Below are positions 1 to 8,430 of a stretch of 53,262 bases of DNA, in pieces. A program made the translations under genes and the position numbers. The notes beneath the pieces are model-generated. The model was given only the letters and a program-made list of their open reading frames with translations, was not told where the DNA came from and made no database searches. Every line of letters begins with the position of its first letter. Position 1 is the stretch's first letter. Origin of the DNA: Photobacterium rosenbergii (GTDB lineage Bacteria; Pseudomonadota; Gammaproteobacteria; Enterobacterales; Vibrionaceae); assembly GCF_003026455.1 (NCBI RefSeq), contig NZ_PYMB01000027.1, positions 1 through 53,262 of the forward strand. Reading direction: 5' to 3'.

Positions 1-33
1 AGGTCGTCGGTTCAAATCCGGCCCCCGCAACCA
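1..33 (+). tRNA. Initiator tRNA-Met (3' part, cut by window edge)
   Basis: The first 33 bases match the 3' third of the complete initiator tRNA at 170-246, including the T arm, acceptor strand and encoded CCA. The 5' part lies outside the window. It is one unit upstream in the same 213-bp tandem array, so the array continues to the left. Confidence 0.9.
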
Positions 34-51
34 ATTCTCTTTAGAGAATAT

Positions 52-127
52 GCGACACTAGCTCAGTTGGTAGAGCGCAACCTTGCCAAGGTTGAGGTCA
101 CGAGTTCGAACCTCGTGTGTCGCTCCA
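52..127 (+). tRNA. tRNA-Gly (GCC anticodon)
   Basis: A 76-nt cloverleaf with acceptor stem GCGACAC/GTGTCGC, T arm GAGTTCGAACCTC and encoded CCA. The anticodon loop CTTGCCAAG gives anticodon GCC, reading GGC/GGU glycine codons. It is identical to the copy at 265-340. It follows an initiator tRNA after an 18-nt spacer containing the inverted repeat ATTCTCT-TT-AGAGAAT, a likely processing hairpin in a shared precursor. Confidence 0.97.
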
Positions 128-169
128 GTTTACAGTTCTCACGGTACTTTAACGGTGACACAATACGGA

Positions 170-246
<77 letters not shown>

Positions 247-264
247 ATTCTCTTTAGAGAATAT

Positions 265-340
265 GCGACACTAGCTCAGTTGGTAGAGCGCAACCTTGCC
301 AAGGTTGAGGTCACGAGTTCGAACCTCGTGTGTCGCTCCA
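265..340 (+). tRNA. tRNA-Gly (GCC anticodon), last gene of the array
   Basis: Identical in sequence to the tRNA-Gly at 52-127, including the encoded CCA. It is the last tRNA of the array. No clear intrinsic terminator follows it; the downstream 40 bases hold only a weak TGCCG/CGGCA inverted repeat. tRNA-Gly(GCC) genes next to a DnaA-box region and queG reproduce the arrangement glyVXY-datA-queG known in Escherichia coli. Confidence 0.97.
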
Positions 341-763
341 ATTTCATTGCTGCCGCTGCTATAGGCAGGGGAACGGCAAAGCTACTACTGTGAAGTATTA
401 GTTCAACTGCAACATTCCTGGGTTAATCGATTCTCGATAATCTTGTGTGTTGTCCCAATGTTCCATAACCGAAGTGTTATTGGGAACCATTATGAAGCGA
501 TCAGCTTCGAAAACATCATCGTAGATATTGCCCCTGCAGCCTTATGGCTGTTTATTTTTATCCTGCAATATCCAGATGCTCTGTTTAGTGTCAAAAGGCG
601 ACACAAGCTCTTTGAATGGTTTGATACGGGTAATGTAAATTGCCAGCAGGGAGCTGTGAATCGTATCTATCTTAATTTATCCCGACCAGCTTATGCCTGA
701 ATGCCTTGTCGTTCGTGGGTTTGAGCCTGTGGCGGATAGAAAATACTGAGATCGTGCACAGAG
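341..763. other. Gene-poor stretch between tRNA array and DnaA boxes
   Basis: One 85-codon frame (443-700) begins at a non-ATG codon without a ribosome site and has no recognisable family, so I do not call a gene. No terminator or sRNA is clear. Confidence 0.5.
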
Positions 764-1093
764 TTATCCACAAATATATCTTGTGGGTAAGTCGGTTGAT
801 TACGTGTGCCGATACCGTGTGAACAAGTCTGTATTTATCTTTTTATTCTTCAATAAAACAATAATCGATAAAAAAATACCCACAGTGTAAGGTGTTGTTT
901 TTTATGGTCTTGGTTTGAGTTATTCAAGACTTATATACAACTTGATCCACTCTGTGGATGTTTGGATAACTTTTTTTGAATAGCTGGATTTGGGCTGTGT
1001 TTAATATTGGGAATAGCAGATAAAGAGACAAAAATGAAAATGTTTTCCACATTAGTGCAGAAGCCTGATCAAGCTCTCACTATGTGTGGATAA
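764..1093. promoter_or_regulatory. DnaA-box cluster, putative datA-like locus
   Basis: Two perfect boxes TTATCCACA are present, at 764-772 (+) and 1085-1093 (-). One-mismatch boxes lie at 782-790 (-, TTACCCACA) and 1043-1051 (+, TTTTCCACA). Weaker copies lie at 876-884, 953-961 and 961-969. The pair 764-772/782-790 is inverted with a 9-bp gap, and ATCCAC-TCT-GTGGAT at 945-959 is a perfect inverted repeat. The surrounding 341-1126 has no convincing gene. In E. coli the DnaA-titration and ATP-hydrolysis locus datA lies at this point between glyVXY and queG. I did not find a convincing IHF site, which E. coli datA needs. The datA assignment is inference from synteny plus box density. Confidence 0.6.
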
Positions 1094-1126
1094 CGTTGCA
1101 ATATGCTAGCCGGGCTATTTTTCCAG

Positions 1127-2260
1127 CTAGGCATCGCGTGGTAGGCCTTTTTCCACGATTCGCACCAGCCGTTTGGTGCTAGCAGGTAGTACGCTGACAG
1201 CATCTTGTTGGCGCTTCTCGTGCTGTTTATCCTTCGCCCAGCAGATATGTTCATCCAACAAAGCACTTTCACCCTCTCTGGACTCCAATGCCTCGATAAT
1301 GTCTGGGCTGTAAGGGGCATTTCCCATCGCAATCGTCAAATTTCGTAACCATTGGATGTGGCCGATACGGCGAATGGCAGAGCCTTCGGTATTTTTAAGG
1401 AAGGTTGCTTCTGTCCAAGCATAGAGTGTAGTCAAAGGCTGCAACTTTAAGCTGTCACGGCAGTGATAATCCGCTTCTTTTGTCACTTCTGAAGAGCGGT
1501 TAAACGGGCAAACGAGTTGGCAATCATCACAGCCATACACCCGGTTACCGATGGCTTCTCGGAATTCTTCAGGTATCACACCATCAAACTCAATGGTCAG
1601 ATAAGAAATACACCTTCTGGCATCAACTACACCTTCCTCGACAATGGCTTTGGTGGGGCAGCTTGTCATGCAGGCAATACACTTGCCGCACTGATTTTCT
1701 TCAGGCTTGTCGATAGGTAGAGGTAGGTCAATAAGCAGCTCGCCAAGAAAGAACCACGAGCCTGCCTGCTGGTTAAGTAACAAGGAGTGCTTGCCTGTCC
1801 ATCCCAGCCCGGCCTTTTCAGCCAGTGGACGCTCCAGAATAGGGGCGGAGTCGACAAATGGGCGGTAGCCGAAGGGACCGACTTCCTGCTCAATCAGCTG
1901 GCCGAGACGCTTTAGCCGGTTTCTAATCAGCTTGTGGTAGTCGCGGCCAAGGGCATATCGGCTGACATAGGCCGTTTCTGGATGGCTGAGGCTATAGGCA
2001 AAGCCTGCTTCGGGAGGTAAGTAGTCCATCCTTGCACTGATCACACGGACCGTGCCTGGGTGCAATTCAGCCGGTCTTGCGCGCATCATGCCATGGCGGG
2101 CCATCCAGTCCATGTCACCATGGTAGCCAGCCTCAAGCCAGCGCTGAAGTTGGGCTTCATGCTCGCTAAGATCGACATCGCTGATCCCAACCTGCTGGAA
2201 GCCGAGTTCTAGGCCCCATTGCTTGATTTTTTTGGTCAGATCGCGATAGTCGATAGTCAT
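1127..2260 (-). CDS. queG: Epoxyqueuosine reductase QueG
   Basis: Catalyses the last step of queuosine synthesis, reducing epoxyqueuosine to queuosine in the wobble position of tRNAs with GUN anticodons. It is a cytoplasmic cobalamin and double [4Fe-4S] enzyme. The protein has 377 residues, the usual family length. The active-site segment FVDSAPILERPLA places the conserved Asp at residue 137. The first cluster ligands are C191, C194, C197 and C201 (CGKCIACMTSC); the second set includes C217, C244, C247 and C251 (CDDCQLVC). It is divergent from nnr, and its 3' end faces the DnaA-box cluster, as in E. coli. Confidence 0.97.
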   Translation of the reverse strand: MTIDYRDLTKKIKQWGLELGFQQVGISDVDLSEHEAQLQRWLEAGYHGDMDWMARHGMMRARPAELHPGTVRVISARMDYLPPEAGFAYSLSHPETAYVSRYALGRDYHKLIRNRLKRLGQLIEQEVGPFGYRPFVDSAPILERPLAEKAGLGWTGKHSLLLNQQAGSWFFLGELLIDLPLPIDKPEENQCGKCIACMTSCPTKAIVEEGVVDARRCISYLTIEFDGVIPEEFREAIGNRVYGCDDCQLVCPFNRSSEVTKEADYHCRDSLKLQPLTTLYAWTEATFLKNTEGSAIRRIGHIQWLRNLTIAMGNAPYSPDIIEALESREGESALLDEHICWAKDKQHEKRQQDAVSVLPASTKRLVRIVEKGLPRDA

Positions 2261-2435
2261 ACTGGCTGTACCGGGCTTAATTGGGGGCGGAAGTTTACCA
2301 CAACCACAGCAAATGTTGAGAGGATCATCATGAAGATCTTTACCTGATATTCGTGCACAGTAAGGTTATCGTTAAAATGGACAGTATTAGGAAGGCTAAA
2401 ACTCAGCAGGCCAAGCGGCGAAGGGGGAGTATGTC

Positions 2436-3926
2436 ATGAGTGCGGAACAATGGTCTGGCAAATTATACCGGGCTGAGCAGGTCCGTCTTGGAGAACGTCA
2501 GGCGGCGGCCCAGCAATCGCTAGCCATGTACCAGTTGATGGAACGTGCCGGTACGGCGGTCTTTCAAGAGCTTAAGCAGGATTTTACCTGCCCGTGCTCG
2601 GTGCTGGTATGCTGTGGGGGCGGGAATAATGGTGGCGATGGGTATGTTGTTGCTCGTCTAGCCCGGGATGCGGGCTACCAAGTGACGCTCTGGCAGATGG
2701 GGGATGCCGCAAAATTGCAAGGCGATGCGGCATTGGCGAGGGATGCCTGGCTGGCTACTGGTGGGCAGATATTGCCGCCGGCGGCGGTGATCCCGTCGTC
2801 GATCGATGTGGTCATTGATGCCCTGTTGGGAACAGGCCTCAGTGGCGAGGTGCGGCCAGAAGGGAAACAGCTGATCTCAATGATCAATCAGATCGCGCTT
2901 CCTGTTATTGCGATCGACATTCCCTCAGGGCTTTGTGCCGATACCGGAAAAGTCTTGGGTGAAGCGGTAAAAGCGCAATCGACCGTGACCTTTATTGGGT
3001 CCAAGCAGGGATTGTGGACCGCACAGGCGGCAGAATATGTAGGGCTGGTAAAGTTTGCCGGCCTGCAGGTCGCTGATGACTTTGAACAGATTGAACCACC
3101 TTCCGCCTGCTTGATCCAAGCCGGTGATGTTGCATCTTGCTTGCCCCCGAGATCCCGCAGTGCCCACAAAGGCGATCATGGTAGGATCATTTTGGCCGGC
3201 GGTGATCACGGTATGGGGGGCGCGATCCGGATGGCTTCAGAAGCCGCAGCACGATCCGGGGCGGGTTTGACGGCCGTATTAACGCAACCTGACAATGTGT
3301 TGTCAATTGTGACGGCGAGACCTGAAATAATGGCAACAGGTTGGCAGCAAACGGATAAGTCGGTATTGGTGCAGCGCCTAAAATGGGCTGATGTACTGGT
3401 TTTAGGACCGGGTCTGGGCCAATCCGATTGGAGTGAAGCGTTGTACCGCCAATTGGCTGACTCGGAAAAAAGCCTAGTCGTCGATGCCGATGGATTGAAC
3501 TTATTGGCGCGTTCACCAGACTATAAAAATAATCGTATAATTACTCCTCACCCTGGAGAAGCCGCGAGGTTGCTTGCTTGCTCGGTACAAGAGGTGGAAG
3601 CCGATCGCTTTCGTGCCGTAAGGGCCCTTCAGCAAAAGTATGGCGGAGTCGCTGTACTTAAAGGGGCCGGGACTCTAGTCGATGATGGTAACCAGTGCTG
3701 GGTGTGTGCTGCTGGCAACCCTGGTATGGCGACTGGTGGTATGGGTGATGTGCTATCCGGCATCATCGGGGCTTTGCTAGGCCAAGGTTTGTCCCTGGCG
3801 GCTGCGGCCCGATGTGGTGTTTGGATCCATAGTACGGCAGCCGACCGCTGCGCTGCTGAGGGAGAGCGTGGTATGCTTGCCGGTGATTTGTTTCCTCATA
3901 TTAGACAATTAGTAAATCCAAGATAA
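2436..3926 (+). CDS. nnr: Bifunctional NAD(P)H-hydrate epimerase / ADP-dependent dehydratase
   Basis: Repairs hydrated NADH and NADPH. The N-terminal YjeF domain (about residues 1-220) interconverts the R and S hydrates and carries the GGGNNGGDGY motif at 61-70. The C-terminal ribokinase-like domain (about 235-496) dehydrates the S form using ADP. The C-terminal domain shows ITPHPGEAARL and the active-site TGGMGDVLSG at 433-442 with D438. The ATG at 2436 follows a GGGGGAG ribosome site. It is the first gene of the plus-strand run nnr-tsaE-amiB-mutL-miaA-hfq, conserved in gammaproteobacteria, and lies 7 bp from tsaE. Confidence 0.97.
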   Translation: MSAEQWSGKLYRAEQVRLGERQAAAQQSLAMYQLMERAGTAVFQELKQDFTCPCSVLVCCGGGNNGGDGYVVARLARDAGYQVTLWQMGDAAKLQGDAALARDAWLATGGQILPPAAVIPSSIDVVIDALLGTGLSGEVRPEGKQLISMINQIALPVIAIDIPSGLCADTGKVLGEAVKAQSTVTFIGSKQGLWTAQAAEYVGLVKFAGLQVADDFEQIEPPSACLIQAGDVASCLPPRSRSAHKGDHGRIILAGGDHGMGGAIRMASEAAARSGAGLTAVLTQPDNVLSIVTARPEIMATGWQQTDKSVLVQRLKWADVLVLGPGLGQSDWSEALYRQLADSEKSLVVDADGLNLLARSPDYKNNRIITPHPGEAARLLACSVQEVEADRFRAVRALQQKYGGVAVLKGAGTLVDDGNQCWVCAAGNPGMATGGMGDVLSGIIGALLGQGLSLAAAARCGVWIHSTAADRCAAEGERGMLAGDLFPHIRQLVNPR

Positions 3927-3933
3927 GAAGATA

Positions 3934-4398
3934 ATGCATAGTATTGAAATCCTGCTTGCCGATGAGCAGGCGACGGTAGATCTAGGCTACAAACTGGCAC
4001 ATGCCTGCCAGCGTCAGACCACCATTTATTTGCACGGTGATTTGGGGGCAGGAAAAACCACATTCAGTCGTGGTTTTATACGTTCCCTCGGCCATCAGGG
4101 CAATGTGAAAAGCCCAACGTATACATTGGTCGAACCTTATGAGCTACCGCCTTGGCAGGTCTATCATTTTGATTTGTACCGCCTTGCCGATCCTGAGGAA
4201 CTAGAGTTCATGGGGATCCGTGATTATTTTGCCGCAGATGCTATTTGTTTGGTGGAATGGCCAGAGAAAGGGGCGGGTCTGTTGCCAGAAGCCGATCTTG
4301 AACTGGACATGCGCTATCACGGTGAACAACGCAAAGTCACCCTGACCGCGAATAACCAATACGGTAGTGAACTCATTAAGCGCTTGGAGTTGTGTTGA
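3934..4398 (+). CDS. tsaE: tRNA threonylcarbamoyladenosine synthesis ATPase TsaE
   Basis: An ATPase that works with TsaB and TsaD to transfer the threonylcarbamoyl group to A37 of ANN-decoding tRNAs. The protein has 154 residues. The Walker A motif GDLGAGKT is at 35-42, followed by the family segment SPTYTLVEPY and the VEWPEKG element near residue 110. It starts 7 bp after nnr and ends 4 bp before the chosen amiB start, so it is translated within one operon. Essential in many gammaproteobacteria. Confidence 0.97.
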   Translation: MHSIEILLADEQATVDLGYKLAHACQRQTTIYLHGDLGAGKTTFSRGFIRSLGHQGNVKSPTYTLVEPYELPPWQVYHFDLYRLADPEELEFMGIRDYFAADAICLVEWPEKGAGLLPEADLELDMRYHGEQRKVTLTANNQYGSELIKRLELC

Positions 4399-4402
4399 TA
4401 GG

Positions 4403-6295
4403 ATGTCGTTACGGGCTTTTTTTCATGCTGTAGTTTTAGGGGCCAGTCTGTTTAGTTCACTGGCGATGGCAAATGAGCTGAAGGGTATCCGGGTTTGGCC
4501 GGCACCGGACGAAACTCGCGTGGTGCTGGACCTTTCCGAGGATGCTGTTTTTAGTTACTTCACCTTGACCAAGCCCGATCGCTTGGTGGTGGATCTCAAG
4601 CAGACAACATTGAAAACCAAGCTGCCTGTGGTGGTGAAGGACAGTGCAATCCTGACCAAAATCCGCAACAGCGGAGCACCGGAGAAAGGCACTTACCGCC
4701 TGGTACTGGAAATGAAATCGGGCATGACCCCGAATCTATTCAAACTGGCACCGACACCGGATGGGACTTATAGCCACCGTCTGGTGATGGACTTGCCACA
4801 TGGCAAAGCTGCAGCAGTAAAGAAGCCTGAACCGGCATCAAAACCAAGTGTAACCAACCAACAGGCAATCTTGCCTTATGGTACCGATGACATCATTGTT
4901 GCTATCGATCCCGGCCATGGTGGTGAAGATCCGGGCTCCATTGGCCCAAGCCGCTTGTATGAAAAGAAAGTGACGTTGGATATTGCCAAGAAGGTGGCAG
5001 CACGGATCAATGCGACACCGGGCATGAAGGCGGTGATGACCCGTCAGGGGGATTACTTCGTCAACCTCAACCGACGGACAGAAATTGCCCGCCAGAAACG
5101 TGCCCATCTATTGGTATCGATTCACGCTGATGGTTTCCATAAGCCACAGCCGCGCGGGGCATCGGTTTGGGTACTCAATACCCGCCGTGCTAATAGCGAG
5201 ATCGGCCGTTGGATTGAGCAGCATGAGAAGCAGTCTGAGTTGCTCGGCGGCGGTGATGTACTGTCCGGCGGCAATGATGACCAGTACTTGAGTATGGCGG
5301 TACTCGACCTACAGTTTAGCCACTCGCAGAAAGAAGGCTATGACGTGGCCAGCCGGGTGCTGAAAGAAATGAGTAAGGTGACCACCTTGCACAAGAGCAA
5401 GCCGGAACATGCCAGCTTGGCAGTGCTTAAGTCACCTGATATCCCATCGTTGCTGGTTGAAACCGGTTTTATTACCAACCCGACCGAAGAGCGGCTGCTA
5501 AACTCGAAGTCACACCAGAATAAATTGGCGGATGCGGTGTTCCGCGGGGTACTGTCGTACTTCAACGAGAAGCCGCCGGAAGGGACCTTGTTTGCTTCTC
5601 GCAATCAGGGTATCAAGCATAAAGTGACCAGCGGCCAGTCGCTGAGCGTGATTGCCAATCGCTACGGTACGTCAGTCGCGGCGATCAAGCAGGCCAATAA
5701 CCTCAAGTCAAATACCTTGAAGGTAGGGCAAGTGCTGGTGATCCCAGGTCAAGCACCCGTTACGGCTCCGGCCGCTGCAGCTGTGGCGACCACCACCAAA
5801 ACGGTGACCCACACTGTTAAGCGTGGTGATTTCCTTGGCAAGATCGCTAACCAGTATGGGGTGACTGTTGCCAGCATTCGGCGTGACAACAACTTACGCT
5901 CCGATGAACTGGCGATTGGCCAAAAACTGAAAGTATCAGTGGCGGCGCCGGTAACGAGACCGGCCCCAGCCGTTGCCTCGACGACCACCACCAAAACGGT
6001 GACCCACACTGTTAAGCGGGGTGAGTTCCTTGGCAAGATTGCGGGCCAATATGGTGTTACCGTGGCCAGCATACGCAGTGCCAACAAGTTGCGTTCTGAT
6101 GAGTTGGCCGTGGGGCAAAAGCTGAAAATTACGGTGAAGGCGCCGGCCTCGGTGATCCATACCGTGCAGCGTGGTGAGTTTCTCGGTAAAATTGCTGCCC
6201 GCTATGGTGTGACCGTGAGTCGCCTGCGTGAGGCAAACCAGTTACGCACCGATAAACTGGCGGTTGGACAAAAACTTACTATCCCGAGTAGTTGA
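4403..6295 (+). CDS. amiB: N-acetylmuramoyl-L-alanine amidase AmiB with four LysM domains
   Basis: Cleaves the amide bond between MurNAc and the stem peptide during septal peptidoglycan splitting in the periplasm. From the ATG at 4403 the protein has 630 residues: a signal peptide ending near SSLAMA, an AMIN domain (KGIRVWPAPDETRVVLDL onward), an Amidase_3 catalytic domain with the zinc-binding DPGHGGEDPG and SIHAD motifs, and four LysM repeats in the last 230 residues. An upstream in-frame start at 4367 would overlap tsaE and bury the signal peptide, so it was not used. E. coli AmiB lacks LysM, and Vibrio homologues that I recall carry fewer. The domain order supports AmiB rather than AmiA or AmiC. 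Confidence 0.95.
   Translation: MSLRAFFHAVVLGASLFSSLAMANELKGIRVWPAPDETRVVLDLSEDAVFSYFTLTKPDRLVVDLKQTTLKTKLPVVVKDSAILTKIRNSGAPEKGTYRLVLEMKSGMTPNLFKLAPTPDGTYSHRLVMDLPHGKAAAVKKPEPASKPSVTNQQAILPYGTDDIIVAIDPGHGGEDPGSIGPSRLYEKKVTLDIAKKVAARINATPGMKAVMTRQGDYFVNLNRRTEIARQKRAHLLVSIHADGFHKPQPRGASVWVLNTRRANSEIGRWIEQHEKQSELLGGGDVLSGGNDDQYLSMAVLDLQFSHSQKEGYDVASRVLKEMSKVTTLHKSKPEHASLAVLKSPDIPSLLVETGFITNPTEERLLNSKSHQNKLADAVFRGVLSYFNEKPPEGTLFASRNQGIKHKVTSGQSLSVIANRYGTSVAAIKQANNLKSNTLKVGQVLVIPGQAPVTAPAAAAVATTTKTVTHTVKRGDFLGKIANQYGVTVASIRRDNNLRSDELAIGQKLKVSVAAPVTRPAPAVASTTTTKTVTHTVKRGEFLGKIAGQYGVTVASIRSANKLRSDELAVGQKLKITVKAPASVIHTVQRGEFLGKIAARYGVTVSRLREANQLRTDKLAVGQKLTIPSS
5612..6292 (+). repeat. Four LysM-coding repeats within amiB
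   Basis: Each repeat encodes a HTVKRGEFLGKIA-type LysM start followed by YGVTVASIR, then LRSDELAVGQKLK. Repeats 2 and 3 are nearly identical in protein. At the DNA level they share a 36-bp exact match starting at 5788 and again at 5983, an offset of 195 bp (65 codons) that includes the Thr-rich linker. Repeat 1 is the most diverged, and repeat 4 lacks the Thr-Thr-Lys linker. This indicates a recent internal duplication of one LysM plus linker. Confidence 0.85.
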
Positions 6296-6297
6296 TT

Positions 6298-8430
6298 ATG
6301 CCTATTCAGATCTTGCCAGCTCGGTTGGCGAACCAAATTGCGGCTGGCGAGGTTGTCGAGCGACCCGCATCGGTAGTCAAGGAGCTGGTTGAAAACAGTC
6401 TTGATGCTGGGGCAACTCGAATCGATATTGATATCGACAAGGGCGGCAGCCGGACTATCCGTATCCGTGATAACGGTAAGGGGATACCGAAAGACGAGCT
6501 CGGCTTGGCTTTGAGCCGCCACGCAACCTCGAAGATTGCGACCCTTGACGATCTCGAAGCCATTGCCAGCCTTGGCTTTCGTGGTGAGGCGCTGGCCAGT
6601 ATCAGCTCGGTCTCGCGCCTGACTCTTACCTCTCGTACCGCTGACCAGGAAGAAGCTTGGGCTGCCTACGCCGAAGGGCGGGACATGGAGGTACAGCTCA
6701 AACCTGCAGCCCACCCGGTCGGTACTACGCTGGAAGTGCTGGATCTGTTTTTCAACACCCCGGCCCGGCGCAAGTTCCTCCGTACCGAAAAAACCGAATT
6801 CGGCCATATCGATGAGCTGTTGAAGCGTATTGCGCTGAGCCGGATGGATGTCACCATCAACCTACGCCACAACGGCAAGGTGGTGCGTCAGTACCGTGCG
6901 GCTAATACCCAAATTCAGAAAGAACGCCGCTTGGCCGCAGTATGCGGGCAGGCGTTCTTGGATCATGCGCTGGCGGTTGAGTTGTCCCATGGCGATCTCA
7001 AGCTGGGCGGTTGGATTTGCAGCCCGCAAGGTGCCCGGGCGCAGAATGACATCCAGTACTGCTACGTCAACGGCAGGATGATGAAGGATAAGCTGATCAA
7101 CCATGCTATCCGCCAGGCCTACGAGAGCAGCTTGGCGCCTGATCAGTATGCCGCTTATGTGCTGTTTATCGATGTCGACCCGCATCAGGTCGATGTTAAC
7201 GTTCACCCGGCCAAGCATGAAGTGCGTTTCCATCAGGCTCGTTTGGTGCACGATTTTATCTGCCAGGGTTTGCAAAGCGCGTTGATTGAAGGGGCGGCGG
7301 ATGATCCCGAGCAAGTTATGAATATCCCTGCGCCAAGGGCCAGTGCCCATGCGCCGCAGACCGCCTATGCATCTCCTGCATCAGGTGCTTCTTCATCACA
7401 TGAACAGGGCATTGCTGAGCCAGATGCTGCCTTAGCTGCTATTGCACGCACGCCAGACTATCCAAACAAGGCCCCCGCGCGCGATTGGCTGTCCAGTGGC
7501 GGCTCGGCAGGAAATACCGAAAGCCAAGAACCTCGTCCTCAGCGAACCGAGCCATCAGGCACTTCGGCATACCGTGAGCGCTCTACGCCAACTCGCCCCC
7601 AATCCCAGGAACAGCATATTTATCGTGATAGCGATTATTCCTCAGGTGGATCTGGGAGCACGGGACGTGGTGGTAGCCGTGCACGTTATCAGGAAGATGG
7701 GCCGAGCCCGGAAGAGGTTGAGGCCTACCAGCAGTTGATGCGCACCGTGGAACCATCCCCTCAGCCTACTTCAGCTGCGCAGGTACCGGCTCAACAGCAA
7801 ATGGCCCCGGCTATCTCCCAGCCAGAGACTCGGCAGGATGCTATCGATACCGCCAATGGGGTTGGTTTGGGCAAGGCGTTGTCACTGGTCGCAAAACAAT
7901 ATTTGCTGCTCAGCCGGGATGATGGTTTGGCACTCCTTTCTCTGGCCCGGGCACAGGGCCTGCGAACCAAAGGCCAATTGCGTTTAGCTCAGACTGAAGG
8001 GTTGAAGCCCCAGCCGCTGCTGATCCCGCATTCCATCCCCGTTGAGCCGAATATGGTAGACTGCGCCGAGCAACATGCGATGCTGCTCAAGCAACTCGGT
8101 ATCCAGCTCAAGGCTAAGAACAAACAGCAGCTTATTGTCTTGTCGGTATGCCAGCCACTGCGCCAGCAAAATTTGCAGCAATTGATCCCGGCGCTCCTGG
8201 CTTACTTGGCTGCAGTAGCCGAAGATCCAGAGTCGCAGGGCTGGGATAAGCTACTGGACTGGCTTTCTGGCCACCTGACCGTGGCCACTGAGGCCTACAC
8301 CTTATCGCAGGGTATCCAGTTGGTCACCGAGCTTGAACAGCTGTGGGGCCCACAACTCGAACACTATTTTCCAGACTTGTTGCGTCCGGTTGACGTGAGC
8401 GCAGCAATAGAAGCTTTTAATTATGACTAA
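6298..8430 (+). CDS. mutL: DNA mismatch repair protein MutL
   Basis: An ATP-dependent matchmaker linking MutS mismatch recognition to MutH nicking and UvrD unwinding. From ATG 6298 the protein has 710 residues and begins MPIQILP as in E. coli; the earlier in-frame TTG at 6292 overlaps the amiB stop and was rejected. GHKL ATPase motifs are visible: E29, the ENSLDAGA segment at 32-39, DNGKGI around 58-63, and SLGFRGEALAS around 91-101. The dimerisation domain is the last 190 residues. No DQHAxxER endonuclease motif is present, as expected for a MutH-type system. The Pro/Ser/Gln-rich linker (about 345-510) is longer than in E. coli MutL (615 residues). Confidence 0.98.
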   Translation: MPIQILPARLANQIAAGEVVERPASVVKELVENSLDAGATRIDIDIDKGGSRTIRIRDNGKGIPKDELGLALSRHATSKIATLDDLEAIASLGFRGEALASISSVSRLTLTSRTADQEEAWAAYAEGRDMEVQLKPAAHPVGTTLEVLDLFFNTPARRKFLRTEKTEFGHIDELLKRIALSRMDVTINLRHNGKVVRQYRAANTQIQKERRLAAVCGQAFLDHALAVELSHGDLKLGGWICSPQGARAQNDIQYCYVNGRMMKDKLINHAIRQAYESSLAPDQYAAYVLFIDVDPHQVDVNVHPAKHEVRFHQARLVHDFICQGLQSALIEGAADDPEQVMNIPAPRASAHAPQTAYASPASGASSSHEQGIAEPDAALAAIARTPDYPNKAPARDWLSSGGSAGNTESQEPRPQRTEPSGTSAYRERSTPTRPQSQEQHIYRDSDYSSGGSGSTGRGGSRARYQEDGPSPEEVEAYQQLMRTVEPSPQPTSAAQVPAQQQMAPAISQPETRQDAIDTANGVGLGKALSLVAKQYLLLSRDDGLALLSLARAQGLRTKGQLRLAQTEGLKPQPLLIPHSIPVEPNMVDCAEQHAMLLKQLGIQLKAKNKQQLIVLSVCQPLRQQNLQQLIPALLAYLAAVAEDPESQGWDKLLDWLSGHLTVATEAYTLSQGIQLVTELEQLWGPQLEHYFPDLLRPVDVSAAIEAFNYD

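Noticed and set aside
443..700. 85-codon open frame in the datA-like region
   Set aside because: It starts at a non-ATG codon with no ribosome site, shows no recognisable domain, and lies in the low-complexity region before the DnaA boxes.
780..1000. IHF site in the datA-like region
   Set aside because: Several partial matches (for example around TTGATT at 796) fail the consensus spacing; none is good enough to report.
6292..6297. TTG start codon for mutL
   Set aside because: It overlaps the amiB stop; the ATG at 6298 gives the family N terminus MPIQILP.
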